Program-made: the position numbers and the translations under genes | Assembly (NCBI RefSeq): GCF_028583425.1 | Contig: NC_072794.1 | Coordinates: 24,115,232 to 24,179,231 of the forward strand | From: Eublepharis macularius | Lineage: Eukaryota; Chordata; Lepidosauria; Squamata; Eublepharidae | Direction of reading: 5' to 3' | Length of the DNA: 64,000 nt | The notes under the pieces: generated by a model | Told to the model about the DNA's origin: nothing | Database searches by the model: none | The model's input: only the letters and a program-made list of their open reading frames with translations | In this document: in pieces, positions 1-10,864 of the stretch | Layout: every line of letters starts with the position of its first letter | How positions within the stretch are numbered: the first letter of the stretch is position 1

Positions 1-1213
1 GGGGCCAGGAGATCCCTGGGACATACAACCGATCACCAGACTACAGAGCTCAGTTCCCCTGGGAAAAAATGGCTTCTTTGGAGGACAGTGTCATTGGTAT
101 TATACCCTGCTGAGGTCTCTCCCCTCCCAAACACCATCCTCCCAGTGGCACCACCCCCAACTCTTCAGGAGTTGGCAATTTTACCACCAGCAGATATTCC
201 TGCTTCTTCCAGGCTATTCCTTTGGGCTCCCCCGTCCAGGCAGCTGCCAGCAAAACCCACTGGTTTTCACTGCCATGAATCCTGTAAATCCTTTGTGTGT
301 TTCTTTCCTGGCAGAAAGAGTCAAATTCTTTTTTAAAAATCCAAATGACTGTAGTAAAGGGGGGCGGAATAGTGAATGACTGACCGTTACTCCCTGTTAG
401 CTGGCATTCTGTGTTTAGCATGCTGTGTTCTTGGTAGAAGTATCCATGGCTCTCATTCCTCTCTTCTTTGCCTTCAAATTCCATTGTCCCCCTGCTACTT
501 CCATATGGAGATGTTTTTCTGCCTTGCCTTCCAAGCTAGAGCACTTGGGTGGGAGGCACATCCACACGATGTCTTCTTCCTTGGTTTCCCCATCTCAGGA
601 CGCTCCTTTTCAAATCTGTTACATAGTCTGACATTTTAGGAAATAATGAAGTCCAAGTGGATTATCACGCCGTCTGGATAGGAAACAATCCATTCCCCTG
701 CCATCAGCCCCTTGTGGAGGCCATTATCCCTGCCACACAACCAGCAGATGTTTTTTTTAAAAAAACTGTAATCGCTATAACTATAGATGTATAATGTTAT
801 AGCAATGAAAGATTTTATTTAAAAAGTCCTCAGAATGCATTTTGTTGGTACACTGCTGTCTGCTTACAGGAGTGTGACTTTGCTCCCACTATGCTCTGCT
901 TGGTGTTTTTGTAAATAAATAAAGCCCAATATGACAAAGAGATATCCTTTTCATGCCAGTGAGTGAAGCTGGAAGCCTTTCTCTAACCTCAGGAGCTTTT
1001 CTCCCACTCAAGAATCCCTTTCTCCAATGGAAGAGCCACGTCAGTGAGAGAAAGGGTCCTTGGACTAGAAAAAGGCTTTTTAAGCTGTTGGAATGTCCTC
1101 CGGCCAATGGTAGGATACATACCAGTAAGGTTCCAGTATTCTGTCATCCCAGACAAACTAAACCCTTCAGTGCTGCCCCTCGACCATCTACTTGCTCAGA
1201 AAAAGTTGGTGAT
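1..1213. repeat. Long direct repeat, copy A
   Basis: This segment is repeated in the same orientation at 62777-63985. In the first 340 bases about nine differences are visible, roughly 97% identity, with small indels. The first ~185 bases are the body of a MITE of the 'gggttgccagcctcc' family whose left end lies outside the window. The rest has no recognisable gene. Copy B lies just upstream of the FMO start codon, so by analogy copy A may lie upstream of another FMO gene to the left; that part is inference. Homology stops near 1213/63985. Confidence 0.9.
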
Positions 1214-1375
1214 TTACAATATATTTTTATAATGCAAAAGTCAGACTGGAAACAACTTTGAGAAAATGTTTTCTAAAGGAGTCTAGGAAGCAATCTTGTC
1301 TGAAATAGACCCCACCTACCTTTACCATACTACTCCTCTGTGCACCTCCTTCCAGAATGTCATTTTAAAATTATG
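790..1375. repeat. Arm of a diverged inverted duplication (partner 19555-20190)
   Basis: The reverse complement of 19555-20190 aligns along this stretch at roughly 80% by eye. Shared landmarks include the block around the AATAAA-containing segment near 915, the block near 1230-1280, and the block reading ccacctacctttaccatac near 1310. The relation continues past a SINE, because 2546-2605 matches 19131-19197 inverted. The left arm has about 800 extra bases between 1376 and 2296. Confidence 0.8.
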
Positions 1376-2296
1376 TATTGCAGGTATTTCACTCCTCGTA
1401 TAATGACCAACTTGTGCAAGAGTAAAGACAATTGATACCTGAGCAAACCAGGGGCTGATGGTGTTTTCATACATGCTTGATCAGCCTATCTAGGGATACC
1501 GAAGTAAACACAACAGAGGCTCCTCCAGAATTCAAAAGCAACAAACAAATAGGACCCTCCCTGAACTAGAGGAAAATGCTATAAATCACAGTGTTCGCTT
1601 TATATAATCATATTTACAGTGATTCGTGCAATATGTGAATAAATAAGTTATACGTAATCTCATACAAACTTTTTACAACACTATGTAAAAGACCATCATA
1701 CCCATCTAAACATAGTTAAAGGTATCCCAATAATTCCAACAGGGATAACCTTCAGTCAGTATCAAAAATAGCTCTATTACAAACTCTCATTCATGTATAT
1801 GTACACATGGCCAGTTTTCCACAACACAATGCAGTAATTAAGAAGATTTTCTCTCTCTTTCTTTTGCCGAGCTGCCAGAGTGAGGCCTTAAGGTGACGAG
1901 CACAATCCTCTTTTGTAAATTTCACTTTTCCAAGGGCTAAAAGAATATCCATGCATCCCAGACCCTTGTGGTTTACAGCACACCCCTCTCCAGAAGGTAA
2001 TCACTAGGTATCAGCCACCTCCTCCCATCACCTCTCATAATCCTCCACCGCCTCTGGTGTCCCCCCTTCAGTAGTCTTTACCCTGCTGAGGCTTGGTTAA
2101 TTCAATGTTTTAAGCAGCGAGGGCAGCAGGGTAAAAGCTCCAGAACGGGAGACAGTCCAACGTGCCAGAGGTGGCAGAAGGTTGTGAGAGAATCCTTGTC
2201 TCTGGAGCAATCTCCGCTGGCTCTGTCTTTCAAAACTATGCTTCCCGACACTTGAGGAACACGTGGACTGGCATCTCATGTAGAGAGGCTCTACGA
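1376..2296. other. No gene seen
   Basis: This is AT-rich sequence without a convincing open frame, splice pattern or recognisable repeat. It interrupts the homology to the inverted arm at 19.4-20.2 kb, so it is either an insertion here or a deletion there. Confidence 0.5.
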
Positions 2297-2545
2297 AAGA
2301 TTTTATTTTTTTTATCGATTTTACTTCATCTATACCCTGCCTTTCTTTCCTCAACAGGGACCCAAAGCAGCTCACATCATTCTCTCCTCCATTTCTCCCT
2401 CACAACAACCCTGAAAGGTCGGTTATGCTGAGAGTATTTAACTGGCCCAAGATCATTCAGCAAGCTTCCATGGTAGAGCGGGGAATCGAACCTGGGTCTC
2501 CCAGAGCCTAGCCATTTACTCTAGACACTACACAACCCTGAAAGA
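2297..2545 (-). repeat. tRNA-derived SINE (antisense)
   Basis: Read on the minus strand it has a tRNA-like head (a 'gtgtagtgtctagag' region and a B-box-like 'ggttcgattcc'). This is followed by the body 'ccatggaagcttgctg', a 'ccttgggcca'-like stretch, a 'gttgttgtgaggg' core and an A/T-rich tail. The same element, in the opposite orientation, lies at 19198-19434 at the matching place of the inverted duplication. It therefore predates that duplication. A possible short target duplication, GAAAGA, flanks it. Confidence 0.8.
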
Positions 2546-2612
2546 AAGGATGTGACCCTGCTCAGGTCTGCAATGCAAGTCAGCTTTAGGGGGGGAAACG
2601 CCAAACATTAAT

Positions 2613-3076
2613 GAAATCAGTTACTTCTGATAATGAGAGAACCATTCATAGTCCCTATTCAATCCAAGCCTGACTGAGTCAAATTTACATATGAATTCCA
2701 ATTCAGCAGCTTCCCATTGGATTCTGTTTTTATAAGGTTTCTGTTGAACTACAGTGACCTTTAAGTCCTTGACTGAGTGTCCTGGTAGATTGAAATGTTC
2801 TCCCACTGGTTTCTGGATGTTGCCATTTTTAATGTCAGGTTTGTGTCCATTTATTCTTTTGCTCAGAGGTTGGATGGTTTGTCCACTGTACAGAGCAGAT
2901 GGACATTGTTGGCACATGAAGGCATATATCACATTGGAGGATGAGCAGCTGTAAGAGCCAGAGATACTGTAGTTGACGCCATTGGGTCCTGTAATTGTAT
3001 TTCCTGGGTAGATATGAGAACATTTCTGTAAACAAGGTCATAGGATTTTACAAAGATATAGCATTAGCACAATGCT
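2613..3076 (-). mobile_element. Penelope-like element fragment (GIY-YIG endonuclease), copy 1
   Basis: The minus strand encodes the C-terminal GIY-YIG nuclease part of a Penelope-like element, ending at a stop at 2621. The order is a Cys/Ser-rich lead-in, a CQQCP cysteine pair, an ALYSGQT motif (the YVG of the family is changed to YSG), a KRINGH motif, DIKNGN, and PVGEHFNLPGHS. Reverse transcriptase is absent, so it is a 5'-truncated relic. It is repeated without indels at 4633-5096, with about seven mismatches in 464 bp, and the two copies exactly bracket the L1 derivative at 3077-4632. Confidence 0.85.
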
Positions 3077-4632
3077 TTTTTTAAAAGTTTTTTATTTTTC
3101 AATATCTAACATACAAAACTACAATAACAGTAACTACAAAAGACTACAATAGCACAAGGGAAGGGAAAGAAGGGAGAAAAAAGAGAAAGGGAAGGGGGGG
3201 TGGAAAAAAGGGGAAGGTAACCTACAAACACTAAACGCTACACTTCAATGCTTTCCCTTCATACTGCCATAGTAAAAAAATAGCTTAATAAAGTAGTGAC
3301 GGAGTGGTTGATCATACAAATTACAGATTACAATTCAAATTAAATCTTTTTCCCTCCCCTGGGCCTCGGACGCAGTTCTCTCTGAGCAGCTACCGCCGCA
3401 GCGCTCGTTGCCTCCCCCCTCCCTTCAGGCTTCGGATCCTCTTCTTTTTGCTTGGTGTCTGGTCCAACTTCTGGATTTTTATCCACAAAATCCCTTAGCT
3501 GATCTTCCGAATTAAGCTTGTAAGCTTGATCTTTATAACTAAACCCGATTCCTTCCGGGAGTAGCCATTTGTACTTTATGTCACGTTCCCTCAAAAGAGC
3601 TGCCAACTTCTTGTACTTAAATCTTCTCTTCCGAACTAAAAATGGAACATCCTTCAATATCTTGACTTTATTTCCCAGAAAGTCCAATTCCGCATTGTAT
3701 GAATTATATAGGATACTGTCCCGAAACCTCCTAGATGAAAACTCAATAACAATCTCACGAGGCAGCTGCCGCTTCATTGCATATTTTGAAGATGCCTGAC
3801 GGACTCCCAAAATGGCGCTTTTCACTTCTTCTTTAGTTGCCCTCGCAGGTGTCGCTAAAAGTTCCAAGGCGAGATCCCACAAATCCTCGTTTTCCTCCTC
3901 TTTAACATTCTGGAGACGCAAAATGGTCTGTGTTCGCTCCACTTGCAGTCCGATCAGCTGGTTTTCCACCAACTTTAGCTCCCTGTTTGTTGCTCTCATA
4001 AGTGACGCACTTTCCCGGGCAGACTTCTCTGCCCCCCCCCCGCTGCTTCTTTAATGGCTTTCACATCGCTTTCAATTAAGCCCACCCTTTGATCTGTTTC
4101 ATTCAGCTTGTCAACAAAGTGTTTTATGGCTTCCATAACCGCTCTTTTAACCAGTTCCTCAAGCGTCTCGCCCCTCTGCAAGGCCGCCGTAACTGACTTG
4201 CCAAGAGTGGGACTCTGCTTTTTTGCTGCCATTTTAGGGGGGGGGGGACCGCCAATCTTCCAAGACTCTGCGAGGGGGGAAAAATCCGAGTCTTCTAACC
4301 TTCAGACCCCACCACTCCTCGCATACGCTTGTAGTAACAGAAGGGATTCGCTTACTTGCAGGCTTTCGCCTAATCCTGTTCCTTGCCGTTTTCCATGGCC
4401 CGGCAGCACACTAGGTGCCGCGCTCGTCTGCCGGCCTCCATAGGGACAAACGGGCAATTTATCCCCTGCCTCGATCTGTCAGAGGGCTCTTCCTGCCGTG
4501 CCCCAGACTCAGACTCCCTGCCTGAGAGTCTGGGGGCTAACCTTTGCAGATCAGCCGCCCGGCCAGGCGGCTCGGCCGCTTCTTCCCGGACCTGCCGAGA
4601 GGAGTGTCCAACATGGCTGCGAAAACGAAACC
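3077..4632 (-). mobile_element. ORF1-only L1 derivative (HAL1-like retroposon)
   Basis: On the minus strand this reads: a GC-rich 5' region (4632-4233), an L1 ORF1 (4232-3340), a purine/pyrimidine-biased 3' region, and a terminal segment with AATAAA followed by a short A tail (seven Ts on the plus strand at 3076-3082). There is no endonuclease or reverse transcriptase. The 5' end and the A tail abut two copies of the same 464-bp sequence, so this arrangement was inserted as a unit and was not made by later deletion of flanks. Mammalian HAL1 (half-L1) has the same plan. It must have moved using ORF2 protein from a full L1. Confidence 0.75.
3340..4232 (-). pseudogene. L1 ORF1 protein (RNA-binding chaperone), one frameshift
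   Basis: This encodes an L1 ORF1p: an N-terminal stretch rich in heptad-like leucines and charged residues (coiled coil), then an RRM-like middle with the family's QLPREIVIEF and RFRDSILYNS stretches, then the C-terminal domain around DIKYKWLLPEGIGFSY. It ends in a basic Arg/Lys tail. The frame shifts once in a run of ten Cs near 4030-4040. Upstream of the run the frame starting at 4232 is open, and downstream the frame running to 3340 is open. ORF1p normally forms trimers that coat L1 RNA. With a single slip in a homopolymer, this copy is recently dead or contains a sequencing error. Confidence 0.85.
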
Positions 4633-5096
4633 GAAATCAGTTACTTCTGATAATGAGAGAACCATTCATAGCCCCTATTCAATCCAAGCCTGACTGAGTC
4701 AAATTTACATATGAATTCCAATTCAGCAGCTTCCCATTGGATTCTGTTTTTACAAGGTTTCTGTTGAACTACAGTGACCTTTAAGTCCTTGATGGAGTGT
4801 CCTGGTAGATTGAAATGTTCTCCCACTGGTTTCTGGATGTTGCCATTTTTAATGTCAGGTTTGTGTCCATTTATTCTTTTGCACAGAGTTTGGATGGTTT
4901 GTCCACTGTACAGAGCAGATGGACATTGTTGGCACATGAGGGCATATATCACATTGGAGGATGAGCAGCTGTAAGAGCCAGAGATACTGTAGTTGACGCC
5001 ATTGGGTCCTGTAATTGTATTTCCTGGGTAGATATGAGAACATTTCTGTAAACAAGGTCATAGGATTTTACAAAGATATAGCATTAGCACAATGCT
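4633..5096 (-). mobile_element. Penelope-like element fragment, copy 2
   Basis: This is a second copy of 2613-3076, at an offset of exactly 2020 bp with no indels and about 1.5% divergence. It encodes the same truncated GIY-YIG nuclease ending at a stop near 4641. It starts directly at the 5' end of the HAL1-like element. The most economical reading is that both copies are the target-site duplication of that insertion. Confidence 0.85.
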
Positions 5097-5230
5097 ATCT
5101 TCTGTCACAATGAGTGAAGGGACATGGGGTGGATTGGCTGTCTCAAAAAATGAGTGGAGGGAAGCTGGCACCGCCCCCATGAGTCAATTTAGGAGTTCAG
5201 AGAGATGACAAATTTAGTTTATGCATACTA

Positions 5231-5363
5231 AAAACCAGGGCTTTTTTTCAGCTGGAACGTGGTGGAATGGAGTTCCAGAACCTCTTGAAAATGGTCACAT
5301 GGCTGGTGGCCCTGCCCCCTTATCTCTAGACAGAGAGGAGTTTAGATTGCCCTCCATGCCATC
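5231..5363 (+). repeat. Left part of a hAT-type MITE
   Basis: It begins with cagggctttttttcagc and continues with the 'gagttccagaacctcttg' and 'aaatggtcacatggctgg' blocks of the complete MITE at 35317-35529. Its right half is missing. At ~5364 it joins a fragment of another element family, so it is broken. Confidence 0.7.
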
Positions 5364-5625
5364 TATGGCGACCGATCCAGCGTTCGGGGGGGGGGGGTCA
5401 CATCGGGGCTGCATTGGGGCGAAAAGGCTTGGTTCGGGAAGCCAGACACTCAGGCACCAGCAATCTATTCCTCTGGCAACGGAGCCAGGGGAATGACTGA
5501 GCTGAATTTGCCCTCCTTCTGTCACCCTGGAAACCCGAATGGAAGCCCAGCTTTCCTTGATCAGCAGGGCTTCCTTCCAACCATGGAGCAGCCAATACAT
5601 AAGAGAGATCTCAGTAAAAAGGCAA
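5364..5625 (+). repeat. Fragment of the 57/60-kb hAT-like family
   Basis: This segment is closely similar to internal parts of the elements at 57314-58616 and 60471-61698. Shared blocks include the poly-G run after 'gatccagcgttc', the 'ccagacactcaggcacc' block, 'cctggaaacccgaatgg' and 'tcagcagggcttccttcc'. Both termini are absent. Confidence 0.75.
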
Positions 5626-5732
5626 GAGTTTTCTTCAGTAATCCCTTGTCGTCCCAACTCTGATGCTATCAAGCAGTGGCATAACAAGTAGATGGAACCA
5701 AATACAGTTTATACAATTTCCAAGGTGTTGGT

Positions 5733-5938
5733 GTTGGAAAGTGCAGTCAAGTTGCAGCTGGCTTATGGCGACCCCATAGGATTTCATGGCAAGAGACTAA
5801 CACAGGTCGTTTGCCATTGCCTGCCTCTGGACTTCCTTAGCGGTCTCCCATTAAAGTACTAACCAGGGCCAACCCTGGTTAAATTCCAAGATCTAGTGAG
5901 TCTGGGCTGGCCTGGATCATCTAGGTCAGTTTCCATGG
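5733..5938 (-). repeat. 5S rRNA-derived SINE (SINE3-type)
   Basis: On the minus strand, 5908-5842 resembles the internal promoter half of 5S rRNA: a 'gatcttggaa' block, 'cctggttagtactt' and 'gggagacc'. The adjoining block around 5735-5840 (a 'gtcaagttgcagctg...ttatggcgacccc' type sequence) is the body commonly joined to 5S heads in squamate SINEs. It is diverged and is not a working 5S gene. Confidence 0.75.
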
Positions 5939-6952
5939 ACATAGTTAAATCGAGCAGGTGCCCAGTGGCACCTTAAGGACTAACAACATTCCTTCAGGTG
6001 CATATGCAAGCAACAGAAAGGTGGGGATTTCAAAGAGAGTAGGAACAATATTGTTTCAGCTGGAACAAATAATTCGACGCTCACTACACGTCCAATCATA
6101 ACTCAGCATGGCCCATACTTTATGGGAGTTCTTATCATGTCTCTTGCTGCCCCTTCCTTGACTGAATCTGAATCTATGTTTGTTCTACTTTGCCCTGCCA
6201 TCTACTTTTGGGAATAGGGCTAGCTCACTTGGAATGGATTATTTCTCTTTAATAACAGTGTACTTATATACCACTCTTCTAGACAGATTAGTACCCCACT
6301 CAGAGTAGCACCAGTGAACAAAGTCTCTTTGATTGATTATTGTTCCAGACTGGTCTCTCTTTGAAGACTTCTGTTTAACTTTTCTGCAACAGACTAACAT
6401 GGCCTCTGGTATCAGGTGCACAGTTGAAATCTTACATTTAATCCAGCTGTATTTGACCAAGGTGGATTTACACCACTTTATGGACGTCTCCAGGTATTAG
6501 AGAGGCCAGAGCTCAAGGTGGATGGGGTAGGAAGATGTCCACCCACTGCTTAGCTCATTTAAGGCTGCCATATTGTCTGAACCAGCTCGGTATTTATCAG
6601 TTCTTGCACTATTTGCACTTTTCTATGCAGTTTTTATGCAAATCAATACGATTTATATATTTGGAGTGCAGAGGTCTCTATGCTATTTCTGCAACTTTCA
6701 GGCACTATTTATTTACTCTGTAATAAATAGTATGCAACAAAAAACATTAATGATGTAAGAAGAGCCCTGCATTTCATTTTAAAGTCTTCGTCCTTAAGAT
6801 CAATAAAGGACGAAGCTACAGGGACTTTTGCAGAGACCCAAGATCAGTACTAGGCTTTCACCTGTAGCATGCTAGGGGCCTTTAGAAAGGACTCCAAAAG
6901 AGCACGAAGGCCACTGCTGTCCCCTACAGATAGAGCCACTCTCTACAACTAT
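5939..6952. other. No gene seen
   Basis: Short remnants reminiscent of the 'caccttaaggactaac' repeat occur near 5970-6000 and 'gcaacagactaacatgg' near 6385. Otherwise nothing is recognised. Open frames here are short and lack codon structure. Confidence 0.4.
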
Positions 6953-7150
6953 TAGGGTTGCCAGCCTCCAGGTAGGGCCTGGAGATCTCCCAGAATTACA
7001 ACTGATCTTCTGCTGACAAAGATCAGTTCCCTTGGAGAAAATGGATGCTTGGGAGAGTGAAGTCTGTGGCATTATATCTCAGCGAGCTCCCTGCCCAGGC
7101 TTCACCCCCAAAATCTCCAGGAATTTCCCAAGGTGGAGTTGGCAACCCTA
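6953..7150. mobile_element. MITE with tagggttgcca terminal inverted repeats
   Basis: The left end is tagggttgccagcctccag and the right end is ...ttggcaaccc-ta, its inverse. The family recurs at 38434-38537 (with an exact 8-bp target duplication) and at 29349-29551, 45349-45531 and 62757 onward. No target duplication is clear here. The two flanks (about 6885-6952 and 7174-7245) resemble each other, suggesting an older local duplication. Confidence 0.7.
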
Positions 7151-7746
7151 TATTGGTACCCTGCTCAGCATGGGGAGATTCAAAAAGAGTACAAAGGCTA
7201 CTGCTGTCCCCTACAACTCTCTACAACAGTATTCAGAGGTATTCCTACTCTGTCTGAGCGCTTATGGTCAATTGTCAGTGATCCATCTGACCTTGTGGAA
7301 TTTCTTTTTCAAGCCATCTGTAAGAAAAGGATTCCCAGTCCTCTTCTCCCGAGGTACATGGGGCTCATCTTGGATTTGACCTGGGCCTGCTCACAACCAA
7401 AATGAGAATTGTGTTCATGCTTTTGTCACTTATAGAACTCTCTTAATTTACAAAGGGCCTTACAGGTTTAGATTTTTAGACCGGGATCATTAACACATAT
7501 TACAATAAATTAAATGTTTTTCAAACGGAGATTTTTAACAATAACCAAATTAGAAGAAAACAATGGTGTAATGAATGACTTTGTCATGTAACAGAGCAGT
7601 AATAGTACTTGTATTGATCTTTCCTAAAATTAATAAACATAGCAACCAAAATTATTTCAAAATTTGTGGTTTCCTTCTTCTATTGGACATTCTTAGTAAA
7701 TTTTGTCATTTCCATTATTTTCCATCGTTATTGTCCAAATTCTTTA
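7151..7746. other. No gene seen; AT-rich
   Basis: AT-rich sequence with only short frames. The right end supplies the left target duplication (7747-7754) of the outer hAT element. Confidence 0.4.
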
Positions 7747-8382
7747 CTGATAAGTAGAGATGGGCACAGACAGCAATATGAATGAAAAAAGCCACGAACA
7801 GCCCAACCTGCTGTTCGTGAACAAGCTGTTCATGAGGCCCCATTTTAAACAAACAGGTGGTCATTGCAAGCCTCCTTCGTTGCTGTTCGTCAAGCCAGAC
7901 AGTCTGGCACCTGCAATCAATTCCCTTGGCGACTGAGGAAGGCATTGTCTGAACTCCTGCTGTTGCCCTGGAAACCCCAGTCAAAGCCCAATTTCGCTTG
8001 ATAGGCAGGTCTTCCTTTCAAGTTGGGAGCTCCAAATTTGTTACAAGGGAGCAAAGACCAGGGGGGAGGGGGGCTCCCAGCGCTGGCTTTGTAGACGGTG
8101 GAGAGGGAGACACAGCTGCTGTTGGCATTTTGATAGAGAGAGTGCATAGGAGCTTGAATTTTCTTTGTGTGTGGTGGGATAGGCATGTACCCCTTCAGGT
8201 TCCTGGGTTGCTGCCAGGTTCTGGAGGCAAGCTGTTATTTATTATTGGTACCTTCCCTGGCGCCTGCTCAGGTCAGGTTTCTGGGAGTGGCGAAGTAGGG
8301 ATCTTGACCAAACTTGCATGATAGCTGGAGGAGAGCCTGCTGGCCCCCATGTACATCCAACCACGAACATGTTCATGAACAG

Positions 8383-8398
8383 CTGTCTTTCCGCACAG
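8383..8398 (+). repeat. Harbinger left terminal inverted repeat
   Basis: Sixteen bases, ctgtctttccgcacag, preceded by CAG. They match the inverse of 18937-18952 with one difference. Confidence 0.75.
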
Positions 8399-8826
8399 CA
8401 GACTCTCTTCGGTGTTTTTGTGCCTTCAATTCGCTGGGGGCCAATTTGCCTCGGCTTCCCATATTTTCCAGAGCATCGCTGTCGCCCCGGTTTTGCATCT
8501 GTCCCCTATTACCCCGAAGCCACTCTCGCTTCAAGTTTAGTGGGCCTTCCTGTTAGATAGCTCCCTCCCACAGGAAAAGTCCTTAATTACCCATACTTCA
8601 ATGCAGCCACGTTGATACGTTCTGAAGTAATCTGAACTGTGCTCCCTCCCCAAAGTTTGAGTGTTTGTAGCATCTGATTGGTCACACAGTTTCAGGCTTG
8701 GGGGGGGGAAAGGCGGGCTTTTGAAAAATTGGAGGGAAAGATAGAGTTCTTGCTAACTTCCCACCAGTTTTTCCCGACCATTGCTTGAAATTTTATTGCC
8801 CTTGCAAGCGCATCTCAGAGTAAGAT

Positions 8827-10331
8827 ATGAGGGCGAGGTACATTGTCTTGTTGACTCTCATTAGGGTCATCCTTCTTGCCATGAAATCAACACTGGATGC
8901 ATGCCTTTTGTACATGCGGAGGCTGTCCCGCAGAAGACAGTTGCTTTTTAATGACAACTGCGTCCTTCCCCGGCGGTCCCGGACATGGTTACTGCTTCGT
9001 CATCGGCGTCGGATGAAGCATCAGGCACGGAGAAACTGGTTCATACTTGCAGGCATCCAGGTGCCACGTCGTTACTGGATGTACCCGAGAAGTGTACACT
9101 GGTGGGACCATTTTGTGATGAATTTCTGGGATGATGAACATTGGCTCTCGAACTTCCGTATGACTCGTGGAACTTTCATGGACATTGTCTCTGTCCTTCG
9201 AGGACATTTAACCAGAAAAACAACTGTGATGAGGGAACCTGTGTCTGTAGAACAGCGAGTGGCCACCACTATCTGGTACCTTGCTAACTCAAACACCTAT
9301 AGACAGGTGACAAAGCAGTTTGGTCTCGGTATCTCCACTGTGGGAGAGATTGTTTTGGAGGTTTGCTTTGCCATGGAAAAAGAACTCCTTCGAAAGACCA
9401 TCTGCCTGGGCTCAGAGGTCGGCTCGGTAAGTGGTCTGCATGATCCCAGCTTATGCCAGAACACCCTCTGTCTTATCTTGCTCCCCCTTTTTTTCAACAG
9501 GCAACGTTGCTCTAGACTGTCTTAGCATCGTTTGAAGAAATGACTGATCTCACAGCCCATCACTTGCTTCCTGTCATACAAATCAGCACAGCGCTCACTG
9601 TCTTTCTTTGTTCTTCTTATCACTTAGATAAGCTTCCTGCGCCTCGGATTCCCCCACTGTGTGGTAGCGGTTGATGGAACCCATATCCCAGTCAGACTGC
9701 CGCACGGAAGAGTGGAGGAATACAGAAATCGAAAAAAATTCTGCTCTATGCTTCTGCAAGGAACAGTAGACCACTCTGGCCGCTTCATAGATGTTGAAGT
9801 CGGCTGGAGTGGTCGTAATCACGATGCGTTTGTTTTTGTGAATTCAGGGCTGTGTCTTGTGATGGATGCGGGTGTTTTGTTTCCTGGAAACCCAACCATT
9901 ACCTTGAATGGTGTTTCTGTTCCCCCTCTGGTTATTTCCGATGCAGCATATCCATTGTGTAAATGGTTGATGAAGCCGTATGGAAAAACTGCAAACTCAG
10001 CTGAACGTTTGTTTGACAGAAATTTGTGCCGGTCCAGAATTGTGGTTGAACAATGTTTTGGATGACTGAAGACGAGATTGCATTGCTTACATTCAAAAAT
10101 AAACGTTAGGGAGGAAAATGCTGTTGCAATAATAACAGCTTGCGCCATACTTCACAATATTTGTGAAAAAAGGGACATGTGGTTCCCCTTGATTGTCCTT
10201 CCCCACAAGCTGTTGAGGTTGAAGAAGAGGATCGGGTGTATAACAGGCATGACATGTACCACCGGGAGGAGGGAAAAATTGTGAAGGATGCATTAGCACA
10301 ATACATGTTTTCACACAGGGATGTTTTCTAA
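8827..10331 (+). pseudogene. Harbinger DDE transposase (HARBI1-like), broken
   Basis: Two exons, 8827-9426 and 9628-10331, are joined in phase 0 across a 201-bp intron (gtaagt donor, ttag acceptor). Exon 1 (200 codons) carries the helix-turn-helix-like N-terminal half (LSNFRMTRGTF, VATTIWYLANSNTYRQV). Exon 2 carries the DDE nuclease: D216 in VVAVDGTHI, D266 in GRNHDAFVF, the SDAAYPLCKWLMKPY motif, and E341 in RIVVEQCFG. The family excises and inserts Harbinger elements together with a Myb-like partner. Two lesions are seen: a TGA at 10063-10065 where the family has Arg after FG, and a frameshift near 10170-10180, after which the acidic tail resumes to a stop at ~10331. The intact length would be about 435 residues. 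Confidence 0.85.
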
Positions 10332-10864
10332 ATGATTGTTGTACTGTTTGTGCAACATTTTCCTCCTCTTGTGTAAGCATTCCAAGTTACAGGTTTTGGT
10401 TCTCAATGACCAAGTGGGGGAATTGCCCCCGCTCAAAACTAGGTGGTTAACACAAAAAAACGTTTGAAAATGTTGGTTACTGACAAATGTATGTGGTTTA
10501 TAAATAAAAAAAAATTTCATGTGGAGCCATCGAAAAATAAAAGCGTTAGTTATCCATCCAAACATGCTATTGATTTGTGTGGATTTGCTGTTTTTATTGA
10601 AAAAGGAGTGGGGGCTACTCTGTGGGTTTCATGACATTTGAGGATTCTCCCTAGAGGGCTTTTGCAACACCTTTTCTGAGCGCTTATCTAAATCTCTGCT
10701 GTCAATTCAGTAGACGATTCCAAAAATTCTCTGAATCATTGGGCTGCCCGAGGAAACCTTGGGCAACAGTCAAGGAGGTTGTTTGGGTCATGTGCGAGTG
10801 ATGTAATCCCGCCCTAAGGCTGCTGGGAAAGCATGGCCTGGGGAGTGCGTCACTACGTGGCAAC

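Noticed and set aside
4030..4042. Poly-C/poly-G runs as programmed frameshift sites in L1 ORF1
   Set aside because: Long homopolymers occur at several places in this window and are prone to mutation or sequencing error; nothing else supports programmed shifting.
5842..5908. 5S rRNA gene
   Set aside because: Only part of the 5S sequence is present, it is diverged, and it is joined to a SINE body.
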